Positions 43,525 through 55,093 of a DNA stretch of 64,000 nucleotides are shown in pieces (the stretch's first letter is position 1; each line of letters begins with the position of its first letter). The stretch covers positions 10,540,001-10,604,000 of the forward strand of contig NC_084711.1 in assembly GCF_033807575.1 (NCBI RefSeq). The letters run 5' to 3'. This DNA comes from Cydia pomonella (taxonomy: Eukaryota > Arthropoda > Insecta > Lepidoptera > Tortricidae). Position numbers and translations under genes: made by a program. A model generated the notes under the pieces. That model had not been told where the DNA came from. It searched no databases and saw only the letters and a list, made by a program, of their open reading frames with translations.

Positions 43525-46500
43525 TTACCCGAAGAACGGCAAGATGGTGATAAGCTGCGCTCGACTGGTGCACTCCCTCAACTCCGGTTGGACCAGCAAA
43601 ATGTGGCGCAGGTACGCCTGCAGCGCCAATCGCCGGCTCTCCACGAGATGCGCGTCCTGATTTACAAACAAACCAACGGTTTATAGTCCATTCATTGATA
43701 GTTACGACCGTCCACCAAGTTAGCGTGGTCAATGTCCAATTCACCATAGCGCGATGATTTATTGACCGAAGCGTTAGCGAAGGTGTCAGTTTTTAGTCGG
43801 GCAAACGGCTTTCGTATGTTCTCTACAGGTCGCAATTCTCGTGAAATTTTGTGAATTAGATATAATTTTACTGACGTATCGTTTTTTGGAAAAAGTTCAT
43901 AATGGTGGAAATTGGCATAAAGGACAGAGTGGATTTAAAAGGAGTGAAATCTCTTATGGTAGAACTGTTGCAAAAGTGTCCAGCTGTCAGCTATAAATAA
44001 TAGTTCGAAATTTGCGTGATTCAGAATTTTGCTGTAGGGGAACAGCGCCATCTAGCGAAGAACGGGATAACTAAATAAAATTAGTTATATTAGTCTAGGG
44101 TTATTATCCCAAGAAAAATCTTGATAGCGTGATTCAGAATTTTTGTTGCAGGGAGCAACGCCACCTAGCGTGGAATTAGGTAACTAAAGAATATGATTCT
44201 GGGTGTCATTGTAACGAGAACATTTTAATAGCGCGATTCAGAAATTTGCAGCAGGGAACAGCGCCATCTAGCGAGGAATTTGATAATTAAATATAATGTT
44301 AGTTAAATAGTCTGGGGTCATTAATCAAAGAAAGAAAAATCTTAATAGCAACGCCATCTAGCGTGAGATTAGGAAACTAAAAAAATGTAGGAGTCTAGGT
44401 GTCATTATAACAATAAAAAGCTCAATAGCGCGATTCAGAATTTGTAACTAACGGAACAGCGCTATCTAGTGTGCGATTAGCTAACTAAACCAAAACTATA
44501 AATAACGTATAACGTACCCGTTTTCGCAGCGTTTTCTTTGGAGGAAAATTATATGAGGCTATGTCTGGATGTAATTTCTTTAGCTGCATGTGGAGCTCGT
44601 GAAACTTAGCATATCGGTGATACACATTCCATTCTTCATGACCAATTTTGAGAAATATCTGTGAAATTTATAACATCAATTAACATACAAGTTTCAAAGC
44701 TTTGTTCGGTCAGAAAGTTCAGTCTCTTGCCTCTAAGCAAAAAAAACGGTCACTCATAGTAGAGTTTTACATTGATATTTTATGTGAATTTAGAATATGT
44801 ATTATATATAGAAAACCATATTTTCGCCTTTTTCAATACCAATCCAATGACTATTTGAAAAATAAAATCATATTTATATCGTGTAGAAACTTAAATAGAC
44901 TTTTGATTGTTGAGCCATTTAGGGTTCAAGCCAATTTGGTTGTAAATATTAACGGTATGAAATGTCCAATGTAAAGTTAATCCTAAATGTGACTTAACAG
45001 AGTCACAGAAATATTAGAATGTAGTTAATGGCAAAAGACCATTAATATTATTGTGCTTTTCATAACATATAAAACAAGAAAATCTTAGATTATCTTTTAT
45101 ATAGATTATAGGTAGTCATAACCTGATAGACGTGGTAGGACTGAGTTTTCTTCCCGACCAGAAACGCGGTGGGGATATAAGCCTTCACATTAGTTTCAGG
45201 ATGGTCGAGTATCTCGAGTTCCGATCTGCTCTCTAATTCTTGTAAGCGTTTTTGTAAATGTTGATTGAACTCCATCAGCTCTGCGTGCATTTCTGCAACC
45301 TGTTGTAAATATAGACGACACAAGAGTAGGACTATGACCATATTTATATAAGGAAAACTAAAACGAAGAGCGGTGCAAAACTCAGTGTTAGCGCAAAACA
45401 AACTAACTACCGCATAATGATTGGGACCGTACAACACTTAGGGAATGCAACTGTTAATTAGTTCGTATGAAAAACACCTTCCCTAAGCACAATCTATATG
45501 GGCTGACAAATTTGAGTAGCATAATTCTTTGGACGGAAACATCGTGAGGAAACCGGACTAATCCTAACAAGGCCTAGCTTGCCCTCTGGGTTGGAAGGTC
45601 AGATGGCAGTCACTTTCGTAAAAACTAGTGCCTACGCCAAATCGTGGGATTAGTTGTCAAGCGGACCCCAGGCTCTCATGAGCCGTGGCAAAAATGCCGG
45701 GACAACGCGAGGAAGAAGAATTCTTTGGGCGGAAATGGCACAAAAAGACGCGCAGGACTAACACCCACTTCGGGTCGGGTTTCTTTGTTAATACTTTCTT
45801 AACATACTAACTATTACTATAACTAACGAATACCCTTATACACTTAAGAGATGTGTAAAATGATACATACTTGGACCAGTTTTTTCTCATACTGTTCAGC
45901 TTCCTGCTCCTCGCCGTTGTTTTTCAAAGCAACCCCCATTTCAACAGCAGACATGTACTGTCTTAATTGTTCTTTAAGACGATCATTTTCTCTGAAATAC
46001 AAAACATTATCTTACAACATTGGTATATACTTATAATACACGAATTCGAGCCAATCCTGCAGTCTAAGTGTAACTAGTTGCGTTAGACTGCACGATTGAC
46101 TCGAATTCGTGTACGTGACACCGCTACTGGCCTCATTCTTATTGCCCGTAAGGCCCGTCCTTAGATATATATTATGTCAATGTTTATAACTAAACTATCT
46201 CACAAAAAATATACATTGATATTATATTTTGATTTGAATAATATCATTTAGAATCATAATATATGTGGAGTCAAACTTACTTGCTTAAATCCAAAATGAT
46301 TTTCTCTAATTTAAGTATTTTTTCCTTGCTGGTCTGCTCAATATGATTACACTTTAATTGTAAATTCAAATATTCCTTTTCTCTTATTTCTAAAATGGAG
46401 TAAGATTTGTCTTCAGGTACACTTTCGTCTTCCGTAAAACAGAGTTCCAGGCAAGAAGTGCTCCCGTCAATGCTACCCGCTACTTCTTCACTGTCACTTT

Positions 46501-49500
46501 CCGATATCTTTAAATTGTTAATACTCGATACAGATATATCATCTTTTGCTACATTGTTTGTATCTATGCTGTTAGATGACGAAAATATTTCTTTAGCACA
46601 CTCTGACAATTTTGAAAGGATTTGCGAGGGACTATCTATGCCCTTTACGCTATCTGGGAAGAAATGTCGTATGCTATTCTTATATTCAGAACTGGTGGGT
46701 TCACTAGTGGAAGCTTGAGGAAGAGTTTTAGAATCTGGAGAGTTCAGGCATGTAGCGGGCGCGCTGTTCCATAAAGAGTCATCTTTCATACTTGGCGAGC
46801 GTAACAGTTTTCTGTCATCTTTGGTTTTATTTTTCGAATCATTTTTGTCAAATGATATGACTTGGCGCAGCGGCTTCCTCTTTACATTGGAAGGTTTCAC
46901 AGGAGCAGGCAAGGATATGACTAGTTCTGCTTTATTTGACTGATTTGCTTGCTGAGTTTCATTTAATTCCGCTCTATCAATTGATAATGCAAACAAAATT
47001 GTTGATAATCCTAAAAAAACTACAAGTTTTAAAGCATTCCAATAGTACCAAATCAAAGAGATAAGTAGTTAATATAAGTTTAATAAATAATATAGTTGGT
47101 ATTTTTTTTACCAGATCAGCCTAGTCCTACAGTACAGCTCAATAAGGCATGTGTTATGAATACTAAACGACGATACGAGTATATACAATATATAGTTATA
47201 TTTAAATTCTTATATACATAGAAAACATCCATAACTCAGGCACAATAAATAGTGATAAACACACAAATAAATGACAGCAGGATTCGAACCTGGGACCTCC
47301 TGCTTCGTAGACAGGGTCACTGTCGACTAGGCTAGGAGGCGGTAAAATATCAGTTTCGGAACAATTATTTTTAGAGAACAATTTATCAAGAGCTAACTAG
47401 ACCTAGTTTGAGATAACCAAAAAAATCTGACCACAGCCGGAAAATCGTCCCACTTTGTCGCTTGCCATAAGGACGCCTTGACAGGTTATTCGTATAAAGA
47501 TATTCGTAAAACGCCACCTGTCGGCCACCGGCATATCTTGTGAGTCGTGGGAGGAGCTTGCGACTCGGAGATCGGACTGGCGAACTGCTGTCAATACGGG
47601 TATTGACAACTTTGAACGCTTGGCTTGAAGATCTTGACGCCAAACGTCAGCTCCGAAAAACTCGGCCAAGCCCTCCTACAACTATACATACAACTCATCT
47701 GGACAGCTCTACTGTGTTCCTTGCAGCCGGACTTTCAAAACCAAATTTGGATTTGCAAGTCACGCTCGCGCCCATGCGCGTAATAGTTAATAAAGAACCT
47801 TTAAAAACTATATTAATAAATAAAAAATCTTGTCAGGATGTCGCCGTCGACGGATACGTCTGGGAGGCCATCATCATCATAAAGATATAAGCAAATCTCG
47901 TCCTTATTTGAAAGGAAAGGAATGAAAATAAATGTGAGTAAGACGAAAGTAATGGTATTTGAAAAGGGAGAAAGTATGACAAACTGTGAAATTTTGATTG
48001 GTCAAGAAAGAGGGGAACAAGTGAAAGAGTTTGTGTATCTGGGAACCTTGTTCACAATGATGAAGACATTGAAAGGAGAGTGAATGCTGGAAATCGTGTG
48101 AATCAGGCACTCAACGCTGCGCATAGAGGGGTTGTTGGTGCCTACACTTATGTACGGTAGCGAAAGGTGGGTATGGCACGAGAGGCATCAGAATTATGTG
48201 AATGCAATGGAAATGAGAGCGTTGAGAAGTGTGTGGTGTGTAATTACAAGATAGAATTAGGAACAGTGTGATAAGGGAAAAGTGTGGACTGAACGAAGAT
48301 GTAGTGACAAAAAGTGAGAAAGGTATGTTGAGATGGTTTGGATACGTGAAAAGAATGAGTGAAAGAAGGTTAACAAAGACAGTGTATAAGGGCGAAGTAG
48401 AAAAGGGAGCAGGAAGGGGTAGACCTCGGCGGACTTTCTCTGATCAAATCGGGGAAATCCTGAAGAAAGGCCAGGTCAATAGCACCCTAAACCGACGAGC
48501 GTGTACGAGGAATATTATGAAAGTGAAGGAAGCGAAAGAGGTATGTCAGGATCGTAGCAAGAGAAAATCCGTGGTCTCTGCCTACCCCTCCGGGAAATAG
48601 GCGTGATTATATGTATGTATGTATGTAATGGTCTCTGAGCTGCAGATGGACAGGGAGACAGCATAATAGTGAAAATACATAAAAGGGTTTCTGGTTAGTC
48701 GTTTACTAAAGAACTTGGATGGAATTAAATATTGTAAGGAATTACCTGAAGCCATGTTAGGTAACTGATATGCTAATTCATTGTTCCTGACTAATGCGCC
48801 TTCTTCATAGTACTCCATCAGAAGACCATGTGCTACCCAGCTTTGGAGATACCTGTCAATTTGATAATGTTTGCACTTCAATTACATGAACTCCGGCAAA
48901 TATAGACCGCGGGCCAGGAGCATATATCGACAGTCATCGCCTCCCGGCTAATACTTTGTCAGATGATAGTTTAGATGCTATCATGAATTAAAAAAATAGT
49001 CAACCGGTTGTACCGCGGTGGAAAGACCATCAGTTGATGACATGAACATATAAAAAAAACAGTCATCGCCTACCAGTTGATACTGTTTTTACATGAACAT
49101 CTAAAAAATACGTATCTTACCACTTATGTCCGCAAAGTATGCGTGATCCGTTCCGATCCATCCCGTTTATTTGAAACGCCTGATGGAATGCTACATTAAT
49201 TGATTATTATTACTATCATAAAAAGGTAAAGTAAAGCGCTTATTTTTACATGTTCATGCGACCAGCTGACGTTCATTCCACCGCGATACAACCAGCTGAC
49301 GATTTTTTTAATTAAGGGCTTGTGCACAAATCACGCGATGTACGATAGGGATCCCCCATCCCTCCCTCCCGGGGGGTGTCGAGCATAATTTAAGCAAAGG
49401 CCAGAAAAAAAAAAACAATCTGATTTCTAGCATATTAAAAACAATTGGCATACAATAAGAAGCTTAAAAGATGGTATGGGAGTGAATAAGAGCTCCAACT

Positions 49501-50970
49501 TGCTACTTGCTTCTCTGGAAACTGGTTTAGATTGTAGTGTAGGTATATTAAAGTAATTAAAAATATATATATATATTTGAAGACACCATAACTTGATATA
49601 ATTAAGAAAATAGGCATTTAAAAAGTATGTAAGTAAGTAATGATACATACAATAAATAAGATCCAATAAAAGTGTTAAATAGCAAACCTTTCAAGTGATC
49701 TTTCATTTAAAGCAGCTCTAATGAAGGCCCTGAAGTACCCAAGTGGAGTGTTAATATTTGATAGAATTTTAAATCTTTCTTTCTCATGTTTAGTGAGGTG
49801 AAGACATGTGTAACTCCACAATGAGTTCCCTGAAATAAGAAAATGAAAAATGTAACAATAACATCAAAATAAATACCTGTGATATATCATATAATGTAGT
49901 ATCATAAGGTACACACCAATATTGACAATATTAAATGTAAAATTTAACCCAGCAGTCACTAAGCTTTGTAAAGCAGAGTTGGATAAGTTGGTTCTTATAC
50001 CATGACTGAGAACTTTTTCCCATTTTTCACAAAGCTGTACTATTCTGTAAAAAAGAAAGTAATTTATTGTCTATTCATTACAGTACAATCTCGCTAATCT
50101 GGTACTAATGCTGACACAAGGTCAGACTAAATTTGTATTTATTTTGATGTGTTTTAAGTATGTTGTAGAAATACATTACACTAAAGTAATTTCAATTCCA
50201 AAGAATTTTGACAGTTATTTTGCAATTTATAAAGAGAAGGCAGTGTTATAATATAAGTACAGATAGTAAACTTGGACATAGAATGATCTCTTGCAGTCCT
50301 ATTTCAGTGCTGATTACTGGAAGGATCGGACCATTAAAGTTTCGGATTATTGAGATTTCACTATTTTTGGTTTTAGTTTGGTGGATTATAATTACTATAA
50401 TATAATTTTGTTGCTATTCAAGTATGCTTATCAAAATAGATGGAACTGATATTGCTGTAACTCAATATGTTCAATGCAAGTAAACTGTACTGTATCCCAT
50501 TCCTTGGTCAATTACAATAACTTTTTGCACAGTTGAGACCCGTTGAGCATTTATCAAATGATATTAGTCTAATATTAATTTATAAATAGCATTATACTTT
50601 TCATTTAAATTACTTTACAGATAAAGTTATTTATAACTTAATGTTTTTGTAAATATATTTGTATTTTATTCTTTTTGACATTTCAACAATACCTAGGTTG
50701 TCCCTAGCTATGTATACATTGACATTTTCTTTTTTGTCTTGACATTTCTTTATTTATTAATTATATTTTTTTGTAAATTTACCCATACAGATAAAAATAA
50801 GCAATCACCTTATATCATCTTCTGTAGCAAGTTCAGCTTTACCTCCAAATCGGTTTTGGCAATTTTGAATGCATGTGTGCAACTCTTGTGATACAAGTTT
50901 AGATGATTCTATCCGCTTCTTTAGTTCCTCTTTGGTGTCTATAGCATTAGCAATTGTACTCAATATTTTA
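43525..50970 (-). CDS. Snx29: Sorting nexin-29-like protein (RUN, coiled coil, PX)
   Basis: Exons on the minus strand: 50970-50809, 50044-49917, 49829-49688, 48852-48746, 47010-46281, 45991-45871, 45299-45123, 44658-44518, 43656-43525; all phases join. The N-terminal RUN domain starts with 'CIQNCQNRFGGKAELATEDD' (human SNX29 has CQIRFGGR), continues 'FRAFIRAALNERSLERYL' and ends 'STILFALSIDRAELN' in exon 5. A long serine-rich acidic linker follows, then a coiled coil ('ENDRLKEQLRQYMSAVEMG', 'MEFNQHLQKRLQELE'). The PX domain has 'AYIPTAFLVGKKTQSYHVYQ', 'EEWNVYHRYAKFHELH', the 'YNFPPKK' proline loop and 'ESRRLALQAYLRHIL'. PX domains bind phosphoinositides on endosomes, so a membrane-trafficking role is inferred. 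The start is unresolved (ATG at 51008 or 51020, or splicing from upstream exons). The TAA after 'LPFFG' overlaps a GTAAGC donor-like site. Confidence 0.88.
44014..44490. repeat. Decayed tandem repeat in an Snx29 intron
   Basis: GCG(T/C)GATTCAGAA(A/T)TT recurs at 44014, 44127, 44231 and 44428, each followed by AACAGCGCCATCTAGCG or a variant; a shortened unit sits near 44347. The unit is about 104-113 bp and well diverged. Confidence 0.75.
45530..45722 (+). repeat. LINE/SINE 3'-tail family H, copy 2
   Basis: It matches 40200-40410 over AAACATCGTGAGGAAACCGG, CCTCTGGGTTGGAAGGTCAG and GGGACAACGCGAGGAAGAAG. It lies in the intron between two Snx29 exons. Confidence 0.65.
46037..46113. repeat. Short perfect palindrome in an Snx29 intron
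   Basis: TACACGAATTCGAGCCAATC is mirrored by GATTGACTCGAATTCGTGTA, with CTGCAGTCTAA / TTAGACTGCAC inside. Confidence 0.7.
47097..47342 (-). mobile_element. tRNA-derived SINE in an Snx29 intron
   Basis: Reverse complement has CTCCTAGCCTAGTCGACAGTG (A-box region), GGTCCCAGGTTCGAATCC (B box), CCTGAGTTATGGATGTTTTC and TTATTGAGCTGTACTGTAGG. It is the same family as 33505-33770, more diverged. Confidence 0.8.
47395..47860 (+). mobile_element. LINE C-terminal relic
   Basis: In plus-strand frames it reads 'SWEELATRRSDWRTAVNTGI' and 'DNFERL', and further on a zinc-finger-like 'FKTKFGFASHARAHAR'. This is the usual C-terminal end of a class of non-LTR polyproteins. Several frame breaks are present. 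Confidence 0.55.
47880..48640 (+). mobile_element. RTE-like LINE C-terminal fragment with (ATGT)n tail
   Basis: Fragments 'GMKINVSKTKVMVFEKGES', 'VKEFVYLGTLF', 'MLRWFGYVKRMSERRLTK' and 'GRGRPRRTFSDQIGEIL' follow the order of the thumb and C-terminal region of RTE-type reverse transcriptases. The stop at 48598-48600 is followed by a (TATG)n tail at 48609-48628. The early part is frame-shifted. Confidence 0.75.
48898..49310 (+). repeat. Repeat family G, copy 2
   Basis: ATAGACCGCGGGCCAGGAGC, CTTTGTCAGATGATAGTTTAG and CAACCGGTTGTACCGCGG in the same order as 34103-34400. Confidence 0.55.
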
Positions 50971-51470
50971 CTGTTCTGTAATTGACATTTTAGCAAGTTA
51001 ATAGACATGTACAGAAGCATATTTAAATATTTGGTGCCCCGGGCCAGTTAACTTGATAAAGAAAAAAAACCTGCTTCGCCGCCTCTCGAAGCCTGCCGCC
51101 CCGGGCCATGGTCCCCTTGGCCCTAGGGTAAATACGACCCTGGACACTTATAATGCTGGTTAAATTCTTTACCAGGTAATAAAAGTGGCTGTTCAAGGAG
51201 AGGACACTAATGTTTTTAAGTAGTTCTATCTAGTGTAGTTTAGTTGCGTCCAATATTATCGATAACATCGAATAATTAAAAAATAACAATTTGAATGTAA
51301 ATCTAAACAAGCTTACCATTGTTTCAAATGATTTCCTAGTTTATAGGCCTCATTCAATCGTAAAAATAAATAAACGAAGTATTATGTTATTTACATCATC
51401 ATTAACACTATCATAATTAGAATTAATTTACTTTAATATAAAAATAAATAGTTTTCGTATTGTGTCTTAC

Positions 51471-52528
51471 AATAATAAACTGCCCATTTGTCTGATTTGT
51501 CTGACTGTGACTGTCCATGACTTCTGTCTCGCTCACTGTCAATCTCATAGATGATAGGATCAAATAGATGTGCTATATAAATAAGGGACAGAACATACGT
51601 AATGCGCCAAATTAAAAACACGTTTGAACATCTCTGACAACATACCAAAAACAACCTACGTTATTTGGTCGCGTTATTTGTTGCCCATCATAAGCGATAC
51701 TACAGTTCGTTCGCGTTTAGAATGCAGTAAAATCATTACAAGCCGCCGGCCTAGCGATGCTCGTAACCAATCAAATCGTTCCCAATTAGAAAATATGCCT
51801 TCAAATGATCATTGTCAAACTATATTTTCTAATTGGGAACGATTTGATTGGTTACGGGCGTAGCTAGGCCGGCCGACAATAATGATTTTACTGCATTCTA
51901 AACGCGAACGAACTATAGAGTCTGGCTACTCAAATATTACACATTTTTGGCGGGAAATTCAAAAAATCTTGGGCTGGTCACACTGTGTATTAGGAATTAT
52001 AATTTTGATACTAGAAAATATTTTTGATTTTTAATGCACACGTAAGGTACCTAAGGAAATGAGTTAAAAATACGTTGACGTGCACTATGTAAAGTACAAA
52101 GACATATATGTATAGACATGTTTCGCCAAGATATTTTTATATATTTTATATTTTTATATCAAATTACTACTGACCAGTCACTCCACAGATTTCTTCTAAA
52201 TATTGGTTTTCAGTAACTCGTTACGTTCCAATGTTTCGATTTTATTGATATTTTCCAGAACTTCTAGTTTATCCGTTTCTTTACACACTTGTCCTGTTCA
52301 TGAGATTCAGGTATTAAGAAATTCACGTACTTAATCAAAGTTATAGGCAAATGTTAGAACTGGTACTTAAAGTATCAAAATATTATTAGAGCTCCAACCT
52401 GCTAAATTGTTTACGACTTGTAAACATTGCAGTTTTTCGTTATATAACGCTTCACGTCGACTTCGCACATTGTCGTAATTATTTACGAGGTTAAATAATA
52501 GTTTGCGGACCTCACTCGGTATAGTCAT
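51471..52528 (-). CDS. Candidate upstream coding exons, unrecognised
   Basis: Three phase-compatible minus-strand segments: 52528-52399 (ATG, 'MTIPSEVRKLLFNLVNNYD', donor GTTGG), 52293-52175 ('ETDKLEVLENINKIETLERN', then after one apparently missing base 'NQYLEEICGVT') and 51572-51471 ('AHLFDPIIYEIDSERDRS', donor GTAAGA). They look like a helical, partly coiled-coil protein. They could be 5' exons of the Snx29 transcript or a separate small gene; no homologue was recognised. The exon 2 frameshift could be a homopolymer error in an A-run. Confidence 0.4.
51700..51915. repeat. Foldback MITE with 96-bp arms
   Basis: CTACAGTTCGTTCGCGTTTA at the left is mirrored by TAAACGCGAACGAACTATAG at the right. 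The arms pair up to TCCCAATTAGAAAATAT, leaving a loop of about 24 bp. Confidence 0.85.
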
Positions 52529-52799
52529 TATTAATATTATTTCAATCAATTTTTCGTGTTATGGCTCCATCAAGGTGTTGATGATTCTGCCAATGTCGAG
52601 GGTGGATAAGACACGGCTAGTATATGAATCTTATTACGAATCTAATATTATTTAAAATAAACTGAAATAAACCCCTTATAAACCGCGAACAATTTAAATG
52701 AATGACATAAATTGACATCAGACTTACTTAGTTTTTTTTTAATTATAGACAATTGGTGATACAACATCTGTCAACAATATTTGGTTAGCCAGACTCTAA
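51915..52799. repeat. Inverted 23-bp terminal repeats bounding about 0.88 kb
   Basis: TAGAGTCTGGCTACTCAAAT at 51915 is mirrored by ATTTGGTTAGCCAGACTCTA ending at 52799, 21 of 23 positions matching, with TA at each outer edge. The interval contains the candidate exons 52528-52399 and 52293-52175. Confidence 0.6.
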
Positions 52800-53042
52800 A
52801 ATTTACGGTGGGGAATAAAAAAATTGAAACTGTGCCAAGGACAAAAAATCATAGCTCTTTCTCTGATACTCCTACTAAAAGTTCCATAAGAGCATCTAGT
52901 TCAGTCATCTGCCGGGTCTACCATTTTATCTCTATACTTATTGTACCTCTATGGTCAATCTGTTTTATGGCTGTGTACAAAATAAAAATTTTTTTTTTTT
53001 TTTTAATGTACTCTACTAACTACGGAAGGTAGAGATACTATA

Positions 53043-53168
53043 GTTGGTCAAACCAATTTGTCAGTAAATAAGAACAAAAAAAACTATACTCATCCTTTTC
53101 TTTTGGATGCTAGTACTAGTGTAAGACAAAGATAGTATGACTCCCTCTGTCTATGTTTGAAATGAGAT
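53043..53168 (-). repeat. Short repeat, second copy
   Basis: It is the reverse complement of 4119-4206 over CTAGTACTAGTGTAAGAC and CTGTCTATGTTTGAAATGAG, with slightly longer ends (ATAGTTGGTCAAA / TTTGACAAACTAT). Confidence 0.6.
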
Positions 53169-53281
53169 AGCCCTTTGACAAACTATACTAACGTTACGAT
53201 AATCGCCTACGATTTTCAATACATTGCCGCATTTAATCGATCGATTGAAATTTTACATACTATTTATTGTAAAGCGCCAAT

Positions 53282-54267
53282 AGGGTTGTTTCCATCTACA
53301 AATCTTAGGGCAGAATTGTATCCCAATAAATTCTTTTGGATTATAAAAACATGTTAAACTACTTTTAGGGGACCTGTAATGGCCATATTTTTGTAAATAT
53401 TGAATTTAAAATATCTTTTGGCACACGTCACGTGACCAAACTCGAAACGTCATTGAAGATTCTGATGACGTCACAACTCTCGGATTGACACTGTTGACAG
53501 TTAGGCGATAAACAACAAATGACAAATGTCAGTTGACAGTTCGTATCTTCTACGTGTGTATGTAGTTATGTGTCAAACCGTAAACTGTGACGTCACACAA
53601 TTTTCAAAGAGCGTTTTGGGAGCAAAAGCATCTGTCAAAATATATTTTGTTAATTCGTCGATCTCTTGCCACCATCAATGTGCCTGCTCTTCTTGAGCCA
53701 ACTGGCATTATCAGGGATGATGGCAAGAGGCCTGATGGGGTGTCCTTGGTTCCTTGGAGCTTGGGACGGATGTTAGTGTGGGATGCTACTTGCGTAGACA
53801 CACTGGCACCGTCCCACCTCCAACGGACTAATGTAAAAGCGGGCGCAGCGGCGGAAAGCGCCGAAATTTTGAAACGTAATAAATATAAGAGCCTCGGTAG
53901 AGAGTACCATTTTGTACCTTTTGGCGTTGAAACCCTAGGTCCATGGGGTCCCAGCGTGCACAAGTTTTTTGGAGAAATCGCGAAACGTCTGGTTGACGTA
54001 ACTGGTGACCGAAGAGCTGGCGGCTTCCTCGCACAACGTATCAGTATTGCGATACAACGAGGAAATGCCGCCAGCATCCTTGGTACAATGCCTCAAGGGC
54101 CTATTTTATATATAAGCTAGTTATAGTAATCATCTGTATATATCCATTATGTATATTGTTCTTGTCAATAAAAAATTTTGTTAATTTAACATATTTTAAG
54201 CCGTTTTTAGGATAGAAGCTGAAGTTTAGGGCATATACAAGCGTTTCAAAAAATTGGAAACAACCCT
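53282..54267. mobile_element. MITE family B, copy 3, with a LINE inside
   Basis: Ends AGGGTTGTTTCCATC and TTGGAAACAACCCT are flanked by AT on both sides. Apart from the insertion at 53656-54174 it aligns with copy 1 along its length. Confidence 0.85.
53656..54174 (+). mobile_element. 5'-truncated LINE, C-terminal domain and 3' end
   Basis: ATTTTGTTAATT is directly repeated at 53644-53655 and 54175-54186, a 12-bp target duplication. The insert encodes about 153 codons to a stop at 54118-54120, with 'RPDGVSLVPWSLGRMLVWDA', 'DTLAPSHLQ' and 'ISIAIQRGNAASILG', a C-terminal module attached to some metazoan non-LTR reverse transcriptases. An AATAAAAAA-like end follows. The RPDG...WD...DT spacing suggests a PD-(D/E)XK nuclease-like fold (inference). 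Confidence 0.75.
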
Positions 54268-54284
54268 ATTATATCCACACTTTC

Positions 54285-54500
54285 TGATTTCGGGCCCGAA
54301 ATCAGTCCCGATTTCGGGCCTGATAATCGTTTTCGTTAATATCAGCGTTAACAATATTTGAAGTGTAAAAAATCCTTTGTCTCTAATTTTCAAAAATGCT
54401 CAATGTTTTCTTTACATTTTATATATTGTAAACGATGTGCTGATATTTGGTAAAACTGAAAAATACTCTTTTTCGGGCCCAAAATCGGGTCGTTTCGTTC
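54285..54500. repeat. Repeat family D, second copy
   Basis: TTTCGGGCCCGAAATCAGTC, GTAAACGATGTGCTGATATTT and CTCTTTTTCGGGCCC match the block upstream of Khc at 6963-7390. Confidence 0.55.
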
Positions 54501-54544
54501 GAGTTATGTTACGTGCGGATGGAGCTCGATCGATCGATTTTCGC

Positions 54545-54782
54545 GGTAGGCCCCCTGAGGGCTTACCGCGAACCACGTTCGACGTGTTGCCTTCCTGTCA
54601 CATTTACGTACGAATTTACAAGTGCGACAGAGAGGTAACACGTCGAACGTGGTTCTCGGTAGGCCCTCTGACCTGAGTTAGTGTGGAAATAGTAATTGGT
54701 GCGTCCAGTCCACGGCAAAGAATACAATACTCACTCACGGGTCGAGCCTCCTAGTGAGTATTGTATTCTTTGGTCCACGGCC
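54545..54782. repeat. Two short palindromes upstream of CDK11
   Basis: At 54545-54670 GGTAGGCCCCCTGAGGG faces CGGTAGGCCCTCTG, with ACCACGTTCGACGTG / CACGTCGAACGTGG. At 54708-54782 CAAAGAATACAATACTCACT faces AGTGAGTATTGTATTCTTTG. Confidence 0.6.
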
Positions 54783-55093
54783 TTATTCTCCACATTAGTC
54801 CGTTCAATCGTCTGTTATTCTGTCTGTATTGTTGGTAATCCTGTTTCACTTGTTCGAGCGTGCGCATAGTCCATGCATAGTCTCATCGTTATTTTTTTAT
54901 TCTTTTCTTTTCTACGAATGGAATGACATATACACTTGACTAAAATGGCGTCGAGTCTTTTTTGTTGAGTTGAAGTCCCCGTTACGTTGCTGAATTTTAC
55001 GTATGACAAAAGCGTGTATGTGTAAAAATTTGTGACTGTGCTTATAAAACTTTAGTCTAAACATTACTGTGATATTAAACGTGAAACCTCATT

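Noticed and set aside
44014..44490. Regularly spaced repeats considered as a CRISPR array
   Set aside because: The units are diverged, 104-113 bp long, without constant repeats or unique spacers, and they lie in an intron of a eukaryotic gene.
53604..54077. 157-codon minus-strand open frame opposite the LINE fragment
   Set aside because: It is antisense of the LINE C-terminal domain, has no homology and runs into the MITE.
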